Part shown: piece by piece, positions 54,426-63,896 of the stretch
How positions within the stretch are numbered: the stretch's first letter is position 1
How the letters are laid out: every line of letters starts with the position of its first letter
Assembly (NCBI RefSeq): GCF_014857925.1
Contig: NZ_JACYVZ010000002.1
Span: 186,001 to 250,000 of the forward strand
Direction of reading: 5' to 3'
Origin: Cysteiniphilum marinum
GTDB lineage: Bacteria > Pseudomonadota > Gammaproteobacteria > Francisellales > Francisellaceae
Length of the DNA: 64,000 bases
Position numbers and translations under genes: made by a program
The notes under the pieces: model-generated
Told to the model about the DNA's origin: nothing
The model's database searches: none
Seen by the model: the letters and a program-made list of their open reading frames with translations, nothing else

Positions 54426-55763
54426 TTAGAATTTATATCTCAATGCCAAACCAAAGATATCGGCAAACCCGCGATAATCAGCAGATACTTTATTTTGCTC
54501 AATATTTGGAACATGTGTATTTGAACCAGTATACTCCGTGACATTAATACTTTGATTAAGCATGAAAATATGCTCATAAACCGCATCAATTGAGAAGTGA
54601 TCATTGACATGATACGTGCCACCAAGTGTTACCCAAATGCGATTAGTATCCGGCATTCTTGCATCTCTTGTTTGTGACACGGTTGGTGTTTGATCATATG
54701 CTACACCCGTTCTTACCGACCAATGTGGGGTAATCTTATAATCCGTACCTAATGAGAATAACCAGCTATTTTTCCAGCCTAACTGTATCGTTGATGAGGT
54801 TGAATAGCCTCCCGGTGTGTCAATGGTAAGCTTATCCAAAGTACTCCACATCGTATACTGCACAGTGCCTCTGACTTGCCATTTTGACGTAATATCTTGA
54901 GTAATACCAAAGTTAATCACACCAGGGGTTCTAAATGAAGTCGAGGCATCAGAAATATAGCTATTATAAGGTGCCCCTGGTGTTATTGGCGTACTACCTG
55001 TTGGCAGTAACCATTGGTTGCCTGTACCTTCAATATTCATCTTAACTGGCGTGCGATAACTCAAACCAAAATAGGTCGCTTTCACTGGGTGAAACATCAC
55101 ACCAAAAATTCCACCAACGCCCCAGCCATTGCCACTAATATTCGTCGCTTGATTTGTAGGCGTTGCCAGTTCGCCATCATAGTTTGAAAACTCAGCGCTG
55201 GCATATTGGATTTGTAATCCTGCGGCAATCGAGATCTCTGGAATAATATTAAAGGCAATCTCAGGTGTTAGATTAACGACTTCAATTGATGTTTTCTGTG
55301 CGGCATAGCGCACAACTGAATTATCATCATAATTTGTCGTCATGCCCCACGGTGCGGTTAACGCCACACCTGCTGCTAGTCGATCATTTATACGCCATGC
55401 ACCATATAAGTTAGGTACTAACGCGCCCTCAACCACACTATTTTGTGATGATGCACCTGATACAGGATCATCTGCAAAAGGAATCGTACTGTAATGTACA
55501 CCATGACTGGCTTGTGCATTGGTCATTTTCACACTAGGTAAGATATAGCTGCCACCGATGTAAACGCTATTATCCTTAACAAATCCCAAGTTGGCTGGGT
55601 TATTAAAAATACTACTGACATCATCTGGACTTGCAGCACTTCCTGCCATTGCCATCCCTTGCAAGTAAACACTATTCTCATTGACCTGAAAGCCTGCTGC
55701 TTCAGCCTGACAAGTCATGGCAAAAGCCACTGCCAAAAATGACAGCTTGTGTAATTTTCTCAT
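54426..55763 (-). CDS. FadL/OmpP1-family outer-membrane fatty acid transporter
   Basis: The 445-residue protein has a signal peptide ending before GFQVNENSVYLQGMAMAG, the N-terminal hatch sequence of FadL channels, with SSIFNNPANLGF after it. The rest is a beta-barrel (alternating hydrophobic strands) that ends in LRYKF with a terminal Phe. It would admit long-chain fatty acids released by the GDSL gene partner. GAGGGG is 5 bp before the ATG. Confidence 0.9.
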   Translation of the reverse strand: MRKLHKLSFLAVAFAMTCQAEAAGFQVNENSVYLQGMAMAGSAASPDDVSSIFNNPANLGFVKDNSVYIGGSYILPSVKMTNAQASHGVHYSTIPFADDPVSGASSQNSVVEGALVPNLYGAWRINDRLAAGVALTAPWGMTTNYDDNSVVRYAAQKTSIEVVNLTPEIAFNIIPEISIAAGLQIQYASAEFSNYDGELATPTNQATNISGNGWGVGGIFGVMFHPVKATYFGLSYRTPVKMNIEGTGNQWLLPTGSTPITPGAPYNSYISDASTSFRTPGVINFGITQDITSKWQVRGTVQYTMWSTLDKLTIDTPGGYSTSSTIQLGWKNSWLFSLGTDYKITPHWSVRTGVAYDQTPTVSQTRDARMPDTNRIWVTLGGTYHVNDHFSIDAVYEHIFMLNQSINVTEYTGSNTHVPNIEQNKVSADYRGFADIFGLALRYKF

Positions 55764-55794
55764 ATTTTCCCCTCTTTCAACAAAATGCTCTCAC

Positions 55795-55854
55795 ATATGT
55801 ATTTAATCTACATATCAAACAAGGGGATTGTACTGAATCTTGCTGTTCAGTCAA
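55795..55854 (-). promoter_or_regulatory. fadL promoter with operator-like inverted repeats
   Basis: On the minus strand TTGACT (55854-55849) and TACAAT (55832-55827) are 16 bp apart. ACTGAA/TTCAGT (55832-55837 and 55846-55851) forms an inverted repeat with an 8-bp spacer that exactly fills the space between -35 and -10. A second repeat, ATATGTA-N7-TACATAT (55795-55815), lies just after the expected start. Both would suit a repressor. The regulator is unknown. Confidence 0.6.
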
Positions 55855-55978
55855 ATCGATACAGGCATAATCAGGATAAAAAGAGCTCAGAAATACAACA
55901 TATCCGTTTTTCTGGGTAATTTATCTACTGTTTAGATCAAGTCAAAACCATTATATGCTGCACTTGCACATCAATGTT

Positions 55979-56908
55979 TTATTGATTTCTACTGGGCTTT
56001 TTGATGCCTGATAACACACTCACCAATATGGGGCCTGCAATATTCTGCCATACAGCGTAAAGTGTCCCCGCAATAGCTGCTAATTTACCAAAAAACAAAA
56101 TCGCAATCACAATCCCTAAGCCAACATCAAGAATACTAAACTCAAATAATAGGGCAAGCGCGCTTTTGTGATCTAGGCTAAATATTTTCCCTAAGACATA
56201 GCCAACAATAGATGCTAATGCATGTAGTAAAACAATAGCAACACATAGTTTCAAAGACACATACCATAGCACTTCTTTGTTTAGTGCAACCACAACCATC
56301 ACAACAATAACAATCGTTATAATTGCAAGTGATGAAAGCTTATTTAAGATGTGTGGCTTTAATGCGATAAAACGCTGAAAAATAATGCCTGCCACTATTG
56401 GCAGTACCACAATCATCAAAGTGGTTGTTACAATACCAACCCAAGGAATTGTTACTGTTTTATGCAAAAATAAATACAATATTAATGGCATAATAATAGG
56501 TGCCAATAGCGTTGTAACCAATGTAAGACTGACAGTTAGTGCTAGATTTGCTTTGGATAATAATGACATCACATTAGACGCCGTTCCTCCAGGGCACGCG
56601 CCGACAATCACAAGACCAATTAATGCATAATTATCTAACTGAAGTAGTCGCCCAATAGTATAAGCGATCAGTGCGGTAACAAAAGATTTCAACACAATTA
56701 TCAGTATGAAGCGTCCCTTGATATCAGCAATCTGTTGCATATCTTTAAGAGACACATTAATACCCACCAAAAACATAATAATCCCTAGGAACAAAGGGAT
56801 GAATACTTTTAAAGGAGTGAAAATACTCGGCAAGCATAGTGCCAGTAATGCCCCGCATATCACAAAAATAGAAAACGACTTAATCATGGCGTAATTGTTT
56901 AACTTCAT
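55979..56908 (-). CDS. BASS-family (bile acid:sodium symporter-like) transporter
   Basis: The 309-residue protein has ten hydrophobic helices and GACPGGTASNVMSLLSKAN, a crossover motif shared by BASS-family sodium symporters such as YocS and PanS. The second half has LDVGLGIVIAILFF. Substrates of the family include bile acids, pantothenate, ketopantoate and pyruvate, so no substrate is proposed. It stands alone between fadL and tRNA-Met. Confidence 0.85.
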   Translation of the reverse strand: MKLNNYAMIKSFSIFVICGALLALCLPSIFTPLKVFIPLFLGIIMFLVGINVSLKDMQQIADIKGRFILIIVLKSFVTALIAYTIGRLLQLDNYALIGLVIVGACPGGTASNVMSLLSKANLALTVSLTLVTTLLAPIIMPLILYLFLHKTVTIPWVGIVTTTLMIVVLPIVAGIIFQRFIALKPHILNKLSSLAIITIVIVVMVVVALNKEVLWYVSLKLCVAIVLLHALASIVGYVLGKIFSLDHKSALALLFEFSILDVGLGIVIAILFFGKLAAIAGTLYAVWQNIAGPILVSVLSGIKKPSRNQ

Positions 56909-57035
56909 GTTTTTACCCTACTAAATGGCAACCCAAAACAAGGTGATAGTCTCTCAATAAAAAAAGCGTATCACAAGTTGCTATTTGTAATTGTCTGAAG
57001 GATAATCAAAGGAGACAAAAATTAAACTTTGAAAG

Positions 57036-57112
57036 TGGTAGCTACGACTGGACTTGAACCAGTGACCCCAGCATTATGAATGCTGTGCTCTAACCAACTG
57101 AGCTACGTAGCC
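57036..57112 (-). tRNA. tRNA-Met, elongator (anticodon CAT)
   Basis: A 77-nt cloverleaf with GGCTACG/CGTAGCT acceptor (last pair G-U), encoded CCA and anticodon stem CAGCA/TGCTG with loop TTCATAA. The acceptor stem and D arm closely match the E. coli elongator tRNA-Met, so it is neither the initiator nor tRNA-Ile2. Confidence 0.95.
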
Positions 57113-57125
57113 ACGACAGGGAGGA

Positions 57126-57153
57126 ATATTAGCAAGATTGGTTTTGTTGTCAA
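57126..57153 (-). promoter_or_regulatory. Promoter of tRNA-Met
   Basis: TTGACA (57153-57148) and TAATAT (57131-57126) are 16 bp apart on the minus strand. The tRNA 5' end lies 14 bp beyond. The discriminator TCCTCCC is GC-rich, fitting stringent control. Confidence 0.7.
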
Positions 57154-57225
57154 TGATTTTTTTTATTTTTATCCCCGCACCTGCAAAAATAGCTGATAGA
57201 TACTGTTTTTTGCTGGGATTGTGTC

Positions 57226-57231
57226 TATAAT
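57226..57231 (+). promoter_or_regulatory. -10 element of the proQ promoter
   Basis: A perfect TATAAT lies 127 bp before proQ in the region divergent from tRNA-Met. The -35 region is poor. The leader carries a short AGCGC/GCGCT stem (about 57264-57285). Confidence 0.5.
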
Positions 57232-57357
57232 GTCCGCCTTATTGCTACAGCAAGATTGACTAAAGCGCGATTTCATCACTGCGCTTATCTCTTAATATCA
57301 GTTGTCGCAATAATGTATAAACAAAATACGAATAAACATAAAGTAGGAACATTTTAG

Positions 57358-58173
57358 ATGTCTGATGGTAGAAATAAACTTAATGATTTTTCATTATTAA
57401 AATCATTGGTCGATGGCAAAAGCATAAAAGACAAAACAGATCGTTTACGTAAAGCACACGCGGCAAAACTCAATGAAACGGGTGATGCCAAAGCGACACG
57501 TTCAACGCCTAGACCAAGCACTGCTACCAAGCAAGCTCCTCAGACAAGACAAGAGCGTGTCAACCAGCCACGCACACCATTTCGCATGCCACAATATGGT
57601 CAAAAGCAACATGAAGAGCTTGTGGTTGATATGCCTGATGCTCAGGAAGATGAGCTGATCATTGAAATTGATCTACAAAAAGAGCTCTATAAAGAAGAGC
57701 AGCGCTTGTTTAAATGGCTTTGTGCACGCTTTCCAAAGTGCTTCAATCCACGCGATAAGCGCCCATTGAAAATCGGCATAAGCGATGATATTGAAATCAT
57801 TTATTATAACGAGCATTTTGCACCGATTGACCAATATGTTCTAAAAAAAGTGATTAAACGCTATGTTGGCGACACCCGTTATCAACGTTCAGTGCTTGAG
57901 CATAAGCAGCGCTTCAATCTTTATGGCAAGCCAGTTGAAAGCTTTAGTGATGATCATATTGCTTATGCTAAACAGCGTTTAGATGAAATTGCTGAGAAAG
58001 CTTACTTACGTTCTCAAGGCATTGATATTAAAACATATTATCAACAAAAACGTGAACAAGAGCAGCAAGAAATTCAAGAAGAACAAGAAAAGCAAGCTTC
58101 AGAGCAAACTGAAAACTCCAATCAGGCAACTGATAGTGAAGCGCAAACTAATGATACAAAAACAAACTCATAA
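57358..58173 (+). CDS. proQ: ProQ/FinO-domain RNA chaperone
   Basis: ProQ binds structured small RNAs and mRNA 3' ends and shapes post-transcriptional regulation. The 271-residue protein has a disordered basic N-terminal arm (about 1-100). The FinO domain follows (about 105-215), with WLCARFPKCFNP, RPLKIGI and KRYVGDTRYQRSV, all conserved. A Gln/Glu-rich C-terminal tail ends it. It is a lone gene. Confidence 0.9.
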   Translation: MSDGRNKLNDFSLLKSLVDGKSIKDKTDRLRKAHAAKLNETGDAKATRSTPRPSTATKQAPQTRQERVNQPRTPFRMPQYGQKQHEELVVDMPDAQEDELIIEIDLQKELYKEEQRLFKWLCARFPKCFNPRDKRPLKIGISDDIEIIYYNEHFAPIDQYVLKKVIKRYVGDTRYQRSVLEHKQRFNLYGKPVESFSDDHIAYAKQRLDEIAEKAYLRSQGIDIKTYYQQKREQEQQEIQEEQEKQASEQTENSNQATDSEAQTNDTKTNS

Positions 58174-58387
58174 GTTTTATCTTTCTCTTTAATACTCAAG
58201 CGGCAAGCGTTCTACTCTATACCGCTCACAAACCACTTCACAATATTTCATATCACACCATTAAAGACTCACCACATACTCCATCACAAACCATTAAGCA
58301 CCGTAAAATGGTTTAGTGGGTATATCTTTTTGCAAGCTTTGCTTGTACTCAATTGAACACTTGATCAATACATGATAAATTGTACAT

Positions 58388-59656
58388 ATGTTCTATTTAT
58401 TATGGCTGTATCTTATGACTAATGGTAATATTTCATCGGGCAAGTCCAGTATTTTGCTATTGAGCATTGTTAGCGTATTGCTTGGCTGTAGCTATTTTAT
58501 GGCATCAGACATGTATGTCCCAAGCCTACCTAACATGAGTCATGCGCTATCTACAAGTTCAAATATGGCACGCATGACAATTGCGGTATTTTTGATTGCT
58601 TTAGCCTTATCTCAACTTTTTTATGGCCCCGCCTCTGATAAGTTTGGTCGCAAAAGAATTATTTTTATTGGTGCTAGTATTTATTTAATTGGCAGTTTAA
58701 TCTGTATGCTCTCTTGGAATATTTATGTATTGATCATTGGCCGAGTTATTCAAGGGGCAGGAACAGGTGCTTTGTTATCATTATCTCGCGTGATTGTTCA
58801 AGACTCGGTAGATAAGGATAAATTTATTCATATTGTCGGTTGGTTAAGTCTCTTTTTCATGCTTGCTCCAGCAGGTGCACCAGTACTTGGAGGGGTAATT
58901 GAAACTTACTTTAATTGGCGTATCAGTTTTCTTGTCATGTTCATACTTGTTGTTATAACCACTTTAATTGTTGCTACACGCATGCAAGAAACTCACCCAC
59001 CACACAAGAGAAACACTAATGCCTTAGTCCCTAAACAATTATTCACAAATTATCTTGAAATATTAAAACATGCGCCTTTTGTAATATATACCTTTTGTAT
59101 GGTTGCAGGGTTTTCTGGCATTGTTGGTTTTTACACTGTTGGGCCCTTTATCCTCATTAACAAGTATGGCATGACTCCACAGAACTTTGGATTCCTATCC
59201 ATTGCGATCATTGGTTGTGCCTTTATTGCTCGCTTATATATGTCAATCATCTCACTTAAGAAATTCGGTGCAATAAAAACACTTTTTCAAGGCTTATGTT
59301 TAATGGTGCTAGCAAGCACTATTTTACTTGTAAGTTCAATTTTAGGATTTGCAGATGAAAAAACACTGATTATTTGCGTTATGCTTTATGCTATGGGTAG
59401 CAGTATCGTAGGACCAACTGTTGTTGGTGTTGCACTTTCCTTCTTTAGCCATAAAGCAGGTGCTGCTAATGCTGTTTATGGGTTCTTGCAGATGTTTGGG
59501 TTGTTTCTAGTAAGCTCAGTTGCCGCAATCATTCCTGCCGAAATTTTTGCTTATGCGCTGATTATTTTTGTCATGTCCTTTGCTGCTTTAATGTTTTTGA
59601 GCATTCTCACCTTTAAACAACACACCTCATCACTTCATAAGACAATCTGTGCTTAA
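58388..59656 (+). CDS. Bcr/CflA-type MFS drug exporter
   Basis: The 422-residue membrane protein has twelve hydrophobic helices. YFMASDMYVPSLPNM at the start of helix 1, GPASDKFGRKRI (MFS motif A) and GRVIQGAGTGALLSLSRVI (helix 4) all mark the Bcr/CflA exporters. It would expel drugs or metabolites by proton antiport. The ATG at 58388 adds nine residues before the ATG at 58415. Confidence 0.87.
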   Translation: MFYLLWLYLMTNGNISSGKSSILLLSIVSVLLGCSYFMASDMYVPSLPNMSHALSTSSNMARMTIAVFLIALALSQLFYGPASDKFGRKRIIFIGASIYLIGSLICMLSWNIYVLIIGRVIQGAGTGALLSLSRVIVQDSVDKDKFIHIVGWLSLFFMLAPAGAPVLGGVIETYFNWRISFLVMFILVVITTLIVATRMQETHPPHKRNTNALVPKQLFTNYLEILKHAPFVIYTFCMVAGFSGIVGFYTVGPFILINKYGMTPQNFGFLSIAIIGCAFIARLYMSIISLKKFGAIKTLFQGLCLMVLASTILLVSSILGFADEKTLIICVMLYAMGSSIVGPTVVGVALSFFSHKAGAANAVYGFLQMFGLFLVSSVAAIIPAEIFAYALIIFVMSFAALMFLSILTFKQHTSSLHKTICA

Positions 59657-59744
59657 TGCATAATTCTTAATACATAGACTTGACAATCAAAAGGGCTTGG
59701 TCGGATACTAGTGCGATATAAAAAAACACATATACCATTACGTG

Positions 59745-62700
59745 ATGTTGCCTATTCTTGACAAGTTTTCCACTGAACACGCCCACTGCAAAACGTTTAC
59801 AAATGAGCTACTAACTTCAGGCTTTAAAGGTGATATACAGTATGATTATGCCACCCGCGTCAGTAGCTCAATTGATAATAGTATTTATCAAATTGTGCCC
59901 GAACTCGTCCTTTTTCCTAAAGAGCATGCTGATATTCTCAAGATTTTCACCTTGGCAAATAGCAACGCCTTTCAAGAACTTAAGTTTAGCGCGCGTGGTG
60001 CTGGCACTGGCACCAATGGCCAATCGCTAACTTCTGGCATTATTATTGATACCAGTCGCTATATGAATAATATTTTAGAGATTAATCTAAAAGAAAATTA
60101 TGTTTTAGTGGAACCCGGCGTCGTCCTCGATCAGCTTAATGAAATGCTGGCGCCACACAAAGTGTTTTTCGCACCTAATTTATCACCAAGTAATCGCGCT
60201 ACCATTGGTGGCATGGCAAGTACCGATGCTTGCGGTAAAGGCTCGCGCATCTATGGGCGCACCAGTGAACACTTATTAGAATTAGAATGCGTATTAAGTG
60301 ATGGTGAGGGCGTGTCATTTGAAACAATAGATGCCAATAATCTTGATACACTTATTGATGAGCATTCTAGACGTAACTCTCTATTGACTCAAATCTATCA
60401 ATCAGTTGCAACTGAAGTGATTAACCAATATGACAAGATCACTGCCCAATTTCCAAAACTTGACAGATTCATGACGGGATATAATCTTGCTAAGTGTTAT
60501 GATCCACAAGCACATAGTGTCAATCTTAATTATCTGATTTCAGGCGCTGAAGGCACGTTGGCATTTATTACTAAGCTTAAGTTAAAACTCACTGCTATCC
60601 CAAGCCACAAGGTCCTATTTGCCATTAGCTATAGTAATTTTGACTTGGCATTACGCGATGCTAAAAACCTATTGAGCCTAAACCCTGCAGCGATTGAAAC
60701 CATTGATGATAACATTTTGAAACTTGCCAAAGAAGATGAGATTTACCCGCAAATTCGTCCTATGCTTGAAGTGCATACCAATCATGATATTGCTGCTATT
60801 AATCTGATTGAGTTTATTGCCCATAGCGATGAAGAACTAAGTGCTAAAACTCAACAAGCGAAAGAACATCTGAACACGCAAGAACGCAGCTTCTATCTTG
60901 CGACTGATAAAGATGAAATGGCTGTATTATGGGAGCTTCGCAAAAAAGGAGTGGGCTTATTAGGTGCCATGAAAGGTGCGAAAAAGCCAATTCCATTTAT
61001 GGAGGATACCGCTGTTCCACCGGAAAACCTTGCTGATTATATTGTTGAACTAAGAGCACTTTTGGATAGTTATAATCTACGCTATGGGATGTTTGGACAT
61101 GTTGATGTTGGCTGCTTGCATATGCGCCCTGCTTTGGATATGAATGACCCGAAAGATCAAGCGTTGGTTGTTAAATTAACCAAAGAGGTTAATGATCTTG
61201 TTAAAAAGTACGGTGGCGTTTATTGGTCAGAACATGGCAAAGGCTTTAGAAGCGAATATGTCAAAGACTACTTTGGTGATGAGTTACATACTTCTTTGCA
61301 AAAAATCAAAAAAGCATTTGATCCGTATAATAAACTAAATCCAGGTAAAATTGTTGTGCCTTTTGCCAGCAATGACGAACTGGTCAAAGTCAACGGTCCC
61401 TTTCGTGGCACCGAAGACGCTAAGGTTGATAGTGGCACCCAAAAGCTTTTCTCAGGCGCATTTGATTGCAATGGTAATGCCGCTTGCTTAAATTACCATC
61501 CTGATCAAGTGATGTGCCCATCGGCCAAAATTTCACATAACTGGGTTTACTCACCCAAAGGACGTACCGCACTTTTACGTGAATGGTTAAAGCAACTTGC
61601 TGAAAAAGACTATCAACCCAATCCATTTTCTACTGCTGCATCCCATAAAAAACAAAACGTCAATAAGAATGACTTCTCTTACGAAGTCTATCAATCACTT
61701 GATAAATGCTTAGGCTGCAAAGCATGTGCCACAGCTTGCCCAATCAAGGTTGATGTGCCGACAATGAAACCGATGTTTTTAGCAGAATATCATAAGCGCT
61801 ACAAGCGCCCTTTAAAGGATTATGCGATTAAATATGTCGAACAAACGGCTAAATGGCAAAGCTTAAGCCCAACGTTTATAAACTCAGTACAGTCCGCACC
61901 CTTTATAAAGACATGGATAAACAATAAACTTAAGCTTGTTGACGCCCCTTTGCTCTCTAAAGAAACCTTAAAAGCAGGGCTTAAAAAACGTAATGCGCCA
62001 AGATTTAGCATTGGAAATTTAAAAACACAACAAGCAATCAACCCTCACAAAACAGTTTGTATTGTTCAAGATGCATTTACCAGTTTCTATAACGCTGAGG
62101 TTGTCTTGGCAGTCTATGACTTATTAACTAAGCTTGAATTTTCTGTCTTTGTGCTGCCGTTTTATGAAAATGGTAAAGCTGCACACGTTAAAGGGTTCTT
62201 GACTTACTTCCACAAAAAGGCTGCACGCGCTACTGCCTTTTATAATCAAATTGCTCGTTTAAATGTCCCACTGATTGGCATTGATCCGAGCATGACCTTG
62301 GTTTATCGTGATGAATATCGTATGGTGTTAAAAGACCAAGTACAGTTTAAAGTTGAGCTATTACAAGAATGGCTTGTTAAACAGCCACCAACCATTAATA
62401 TTACAACCACAGAGCACACGACAACATTATCTTTACTAGGCCACTGCTCAGAGCGCGCACTTGCTGCAGTATCAATGCTTCACTGGCAGAAAATTTTTAA
62501 AGCGTTTGGTGCCAAGCTTATAATTGAAAAAGTTGGTTGTTGTGGTATGGCTGGTACTTTTGGACATGAAAAAGATAATCTTACATTATCCAAAGAGATT
62601 TATGCTTCAAGCTGGCAAAAGAAAATAGAATTGGGGAATCAGAACAAGCAATATCTTGCAACGGGCTTCTCTTGTCGCTGTCAGGTTAAACGTTTTAGCA

Positions 62701-62750
62701 ATAAACAACTACAGCACCCTGCCGTTCACCTTCTGGAGTTAATCAATTAA
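59745..62750 (+). CDS. ydiJ: YdiJ-like FAD and Fe-S oxidoreductase (probable D-2-hydroxyglutarate dehydrogenase)
   Basis: The 1001-residue enzyme has a FAD_binding_4 domain (about 45-190, with GAGTGTNGQSL and PSNRATIGGMAS), a FAD-oxidase C domain (about 260-545) and a 4Fe-4S motif CLGCKACATACP (C655-C665). A CCG-type domain with VGCCGMAGTFG lies near the end. This is the layout of YdiJ. YdiJ and its homologues oxidise D-2-hydroxyglutarate, although the D-lactate group looks similar. A GTG at 59742 is an alternative start. If correct it would use the product of the lysine operon at 28.7-33.6 kb. Confidence 0.85.
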   Translation: MLPILDKFSTEHAHCKTFTNELLTSGFKGDIQYDYATRVSSSIDNSIYQIVPELVLFPKEHADILKIFTLANSNAFQELKFSARGAGTGTNGQSLTSGIIIDTSRYMNNILEINLKENYVLVEPGVVLDQLNEMLAPHKVFFAPNLSPSNRATIGGMASTDACGKGSRIYGRTSEHLLELECVLSDGEGVSFETIDANNLDTLIDEHSRRNSLLTQIYQSVATEVINQYDKITAQFPKLDRFMTGYNLAKCYDPQAHSVNLNYLISGAEGTLAFITKLKLKLTAIPSHKVLFAISYSNFDLALRDAKNLLSLNPAAIETIDDNILKLAKEDEIYPQIRPMLEVHTNHDIAAINLIEFIAHSDEELSAKTQQAKEHLNTQERSFYLATDKDEMAVLWELRKKGVGLLGAMKGAKKPIPFMEDTAVPPENLADYIVELRALLDSYNLRYGMFGHVDVGCLHMRPALDMNDPKDQALVVKLTKEVNDLVKKYGGVYWSEHGKGFRSEYVKDYFGDELHTSLQKIKKAFDPYNKLNPGKIVVPFASNDELVKVNGPFRGTEDAKVDSGTQKLFSGAFDCNGNAACLNYHPDQVMCPSAKISHNWVYSPKGRTALLREWLKQLAEKDYQPNPFSTAASHKKQNVNKNDFSYEVYQSLDKCLGCKACATACPIKVDVPTMKPMFLAEYHKRYKRPLKDYAIKYVEQTAKWQSLSPTFINSVQSAPFIKTWINNKLKLVDAPLLSKETLKAGLKKRNAPRFSIGNLKTQQAINPHKTVCIVQDAFTSFYNAEVVLAVYDLLTKLEFSVFVLPFYENGKAAHVKGFLTYFHKKAARATAFYNQIARLNVPLIGIDPSMTLVYRDEYRMVLKDQVQFKVELLQEWLVKQPPTINITTTEHTTTLSLLGHCSERALAAVSMLHWQKIFKAFGAKLIIEKVGCCGMAGTFGHEKDNLTLSKEIYASSWQKKIELGNQNKQYLATGFSCRCQVKRFSNKQLQHPAVHLLELIN

Positions 62751-62808
62751 TCTAAAAAATTAAAATCAGCGAATTCGAGCATATGTTACTGGATTTTAAT
62801 GTCGATTT

Positions 62809-62837
62809 TTGCTAACTTCACAGCCCTACAACATTAT
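62809..62837 (+). promoter_or_regulatory. Putative promoter of tRNA-Arg(CCG)
   Basis: TTGCTA (62809-62814) and CATTAT (62832-62837) are 17 bp apart, 16 bp before the tRNA. The match is moderate. Confidence 0.45.
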
Positions 62838-62853
62838 TAGCTCGCATAGTTCT

Positions 62854-62930
<77 letters not shown>

Positions 62931-63087
62931 CCATGAAACCCACATAAAATATAGTTTATTTTCCATGGTACCGACATCAATGACGGTAGCAAAAATAAAT
63001 CTTGGGGTGAATATGGGGCATATTTTCTTTTTAAATTCGATTGCTCTGTGTAAAATGCATCAAACTAAATGATAATGCACCAACATA

Positions 63088-63426
63088 ATGACAGTAAAAA
63101 ATGGCGCACTGCTCATTACTTCAATAATTTGTGTAATACTTATTGTTTATGCATATTTCATAACTAAAAATTATTTAACGCTGAGCGCTCAAGTTGAAGC
63201 ACTAACAAATAGACAAAACACATTAATTGACATCGGCATGACAAGCAATACGTTTTTAACGAGCGGACTGCTCGACTTAGAAAAAAAGTTTTTAAACAAC
63301 AGCTATTTACTACGTGATGCGGATAACAGCGTGCTTATAGATATGAAAACAATCTGTGAGCAAAAAAACGGTGTCAATTGTGTTCATAATAATAACGGGG
63401 AGTTGGAATTTGTCGGCAATAACTAA
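63088..63426 (+). CDS. Inner-membrane spanin-like phage protein
   Basis: The 112-residue protein has one N-terminal transmembrane helix (ALLITSIICVILIVYAYFI) and a periplasmic coiled-coil-like segment (LTLSAQVEALTNRQNTL). This is the plan of an i-spanin (Rz/LysB type), which joins an o-spanin to break the outer membrane at phage lysis. No good Shine-Dalgarno sequence is seen. The next gene starts inside its end. The call depends on layout, not on a recognised motif. Confidence 0.5.
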   Translation: MTVKNGALLITSIICVILIVYAYFITKNYLTLSAQVEALTNRQNTLIDIGMTSNTFLTSGLLDLEKKFLNNSYLLRDADNSVLIDMKTICEQKNGVNCVHNNNGELEFVGNN

Positions 63427-63754
63427 ACGTCATCCCATCATAACCACAATTTTAATCATTCTCATTGTATTAGCAATCAGCGGGTGCAGCTTAATAAGCA
63501 ATAGCCCCAACGTGATATTGACTAAAGACGCAAACACAGTAGCGGTTCATAATCTAACCGCAATTGAGTATTGCAACGTAAACAGCAATCCCAATTACTT
63601 ATATGTTGATTCAAAGTTTTATACAACGAACTACGATTTATTCATGTATATAAACCAGATTAATGTTGATTTACTACGCTATAAAATATGCTTTGAAGCA
63701 TTGAAAAAATACAACCTTGAGGTTGTTGAACTGATAAAAAAACAAAGGATTTAA
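63410..63754 (+). CDS. Outer-membrane lipoprotein, spanin-like, TTG start
   Basis: The first clear start is TTG at 63410, with GGGGAG at 63397-63402 and good spacing, inside the previous gene. The signal has a lipobox LAISGC, and about 88 mature residues follow. The C-terminal DLLRYKICFEALKKYN resembles the terminal region of LysC/Rz1-type o-spanins. The overlapping pair matches the i-spanin/o-spanin arrangement. A GTG at 63356 would add non-signal residues and is less likely. Confidence 0.5.
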   Translation: MSAITKRHPIITTILIILIVLAISGCSLISNSPNVILTKDANTVAVHNLTAIEYCNVNSNPNYLYVDSKFYTTNYDLFMYINQINVDLLRYKICFEALKKYNLEVVELIKKQRI

Positions 63755-63758
63755 AACA

Positions 63759-63875
63759 ATGTTTCATGTACACACACTATTTAAGTGTCCTCACTGCAAC
63801 TCTGTCTTTTTTGCAGACGTAAGGATTCGGGTTTTTTGCAAAAATTGCAACAGCCGTCTGCATGATAAAGTCTAA
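63759..63875 (+). CDS. Com-like zinc-binding small protein
   Basis: The 38-residue protein has CPHC (C10, C13) and CKNC (C27, C30) around a short strand, so it would bind one zinc. Size and spacing match Com of phage Mu (a translational activator of mom) and Com-like proteins of other prophages. AAAGGA lies 9 bp before the ATG. It is short enough to be missed by automatic gene calling. Confidence 0.6.
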   Translation: MFHVHTLFKCPHCNSVFFADVRIRVFCKNCNSRLHDKV

Positions 63876-63896
63876 TATAAAAATGAGGATATTTAC

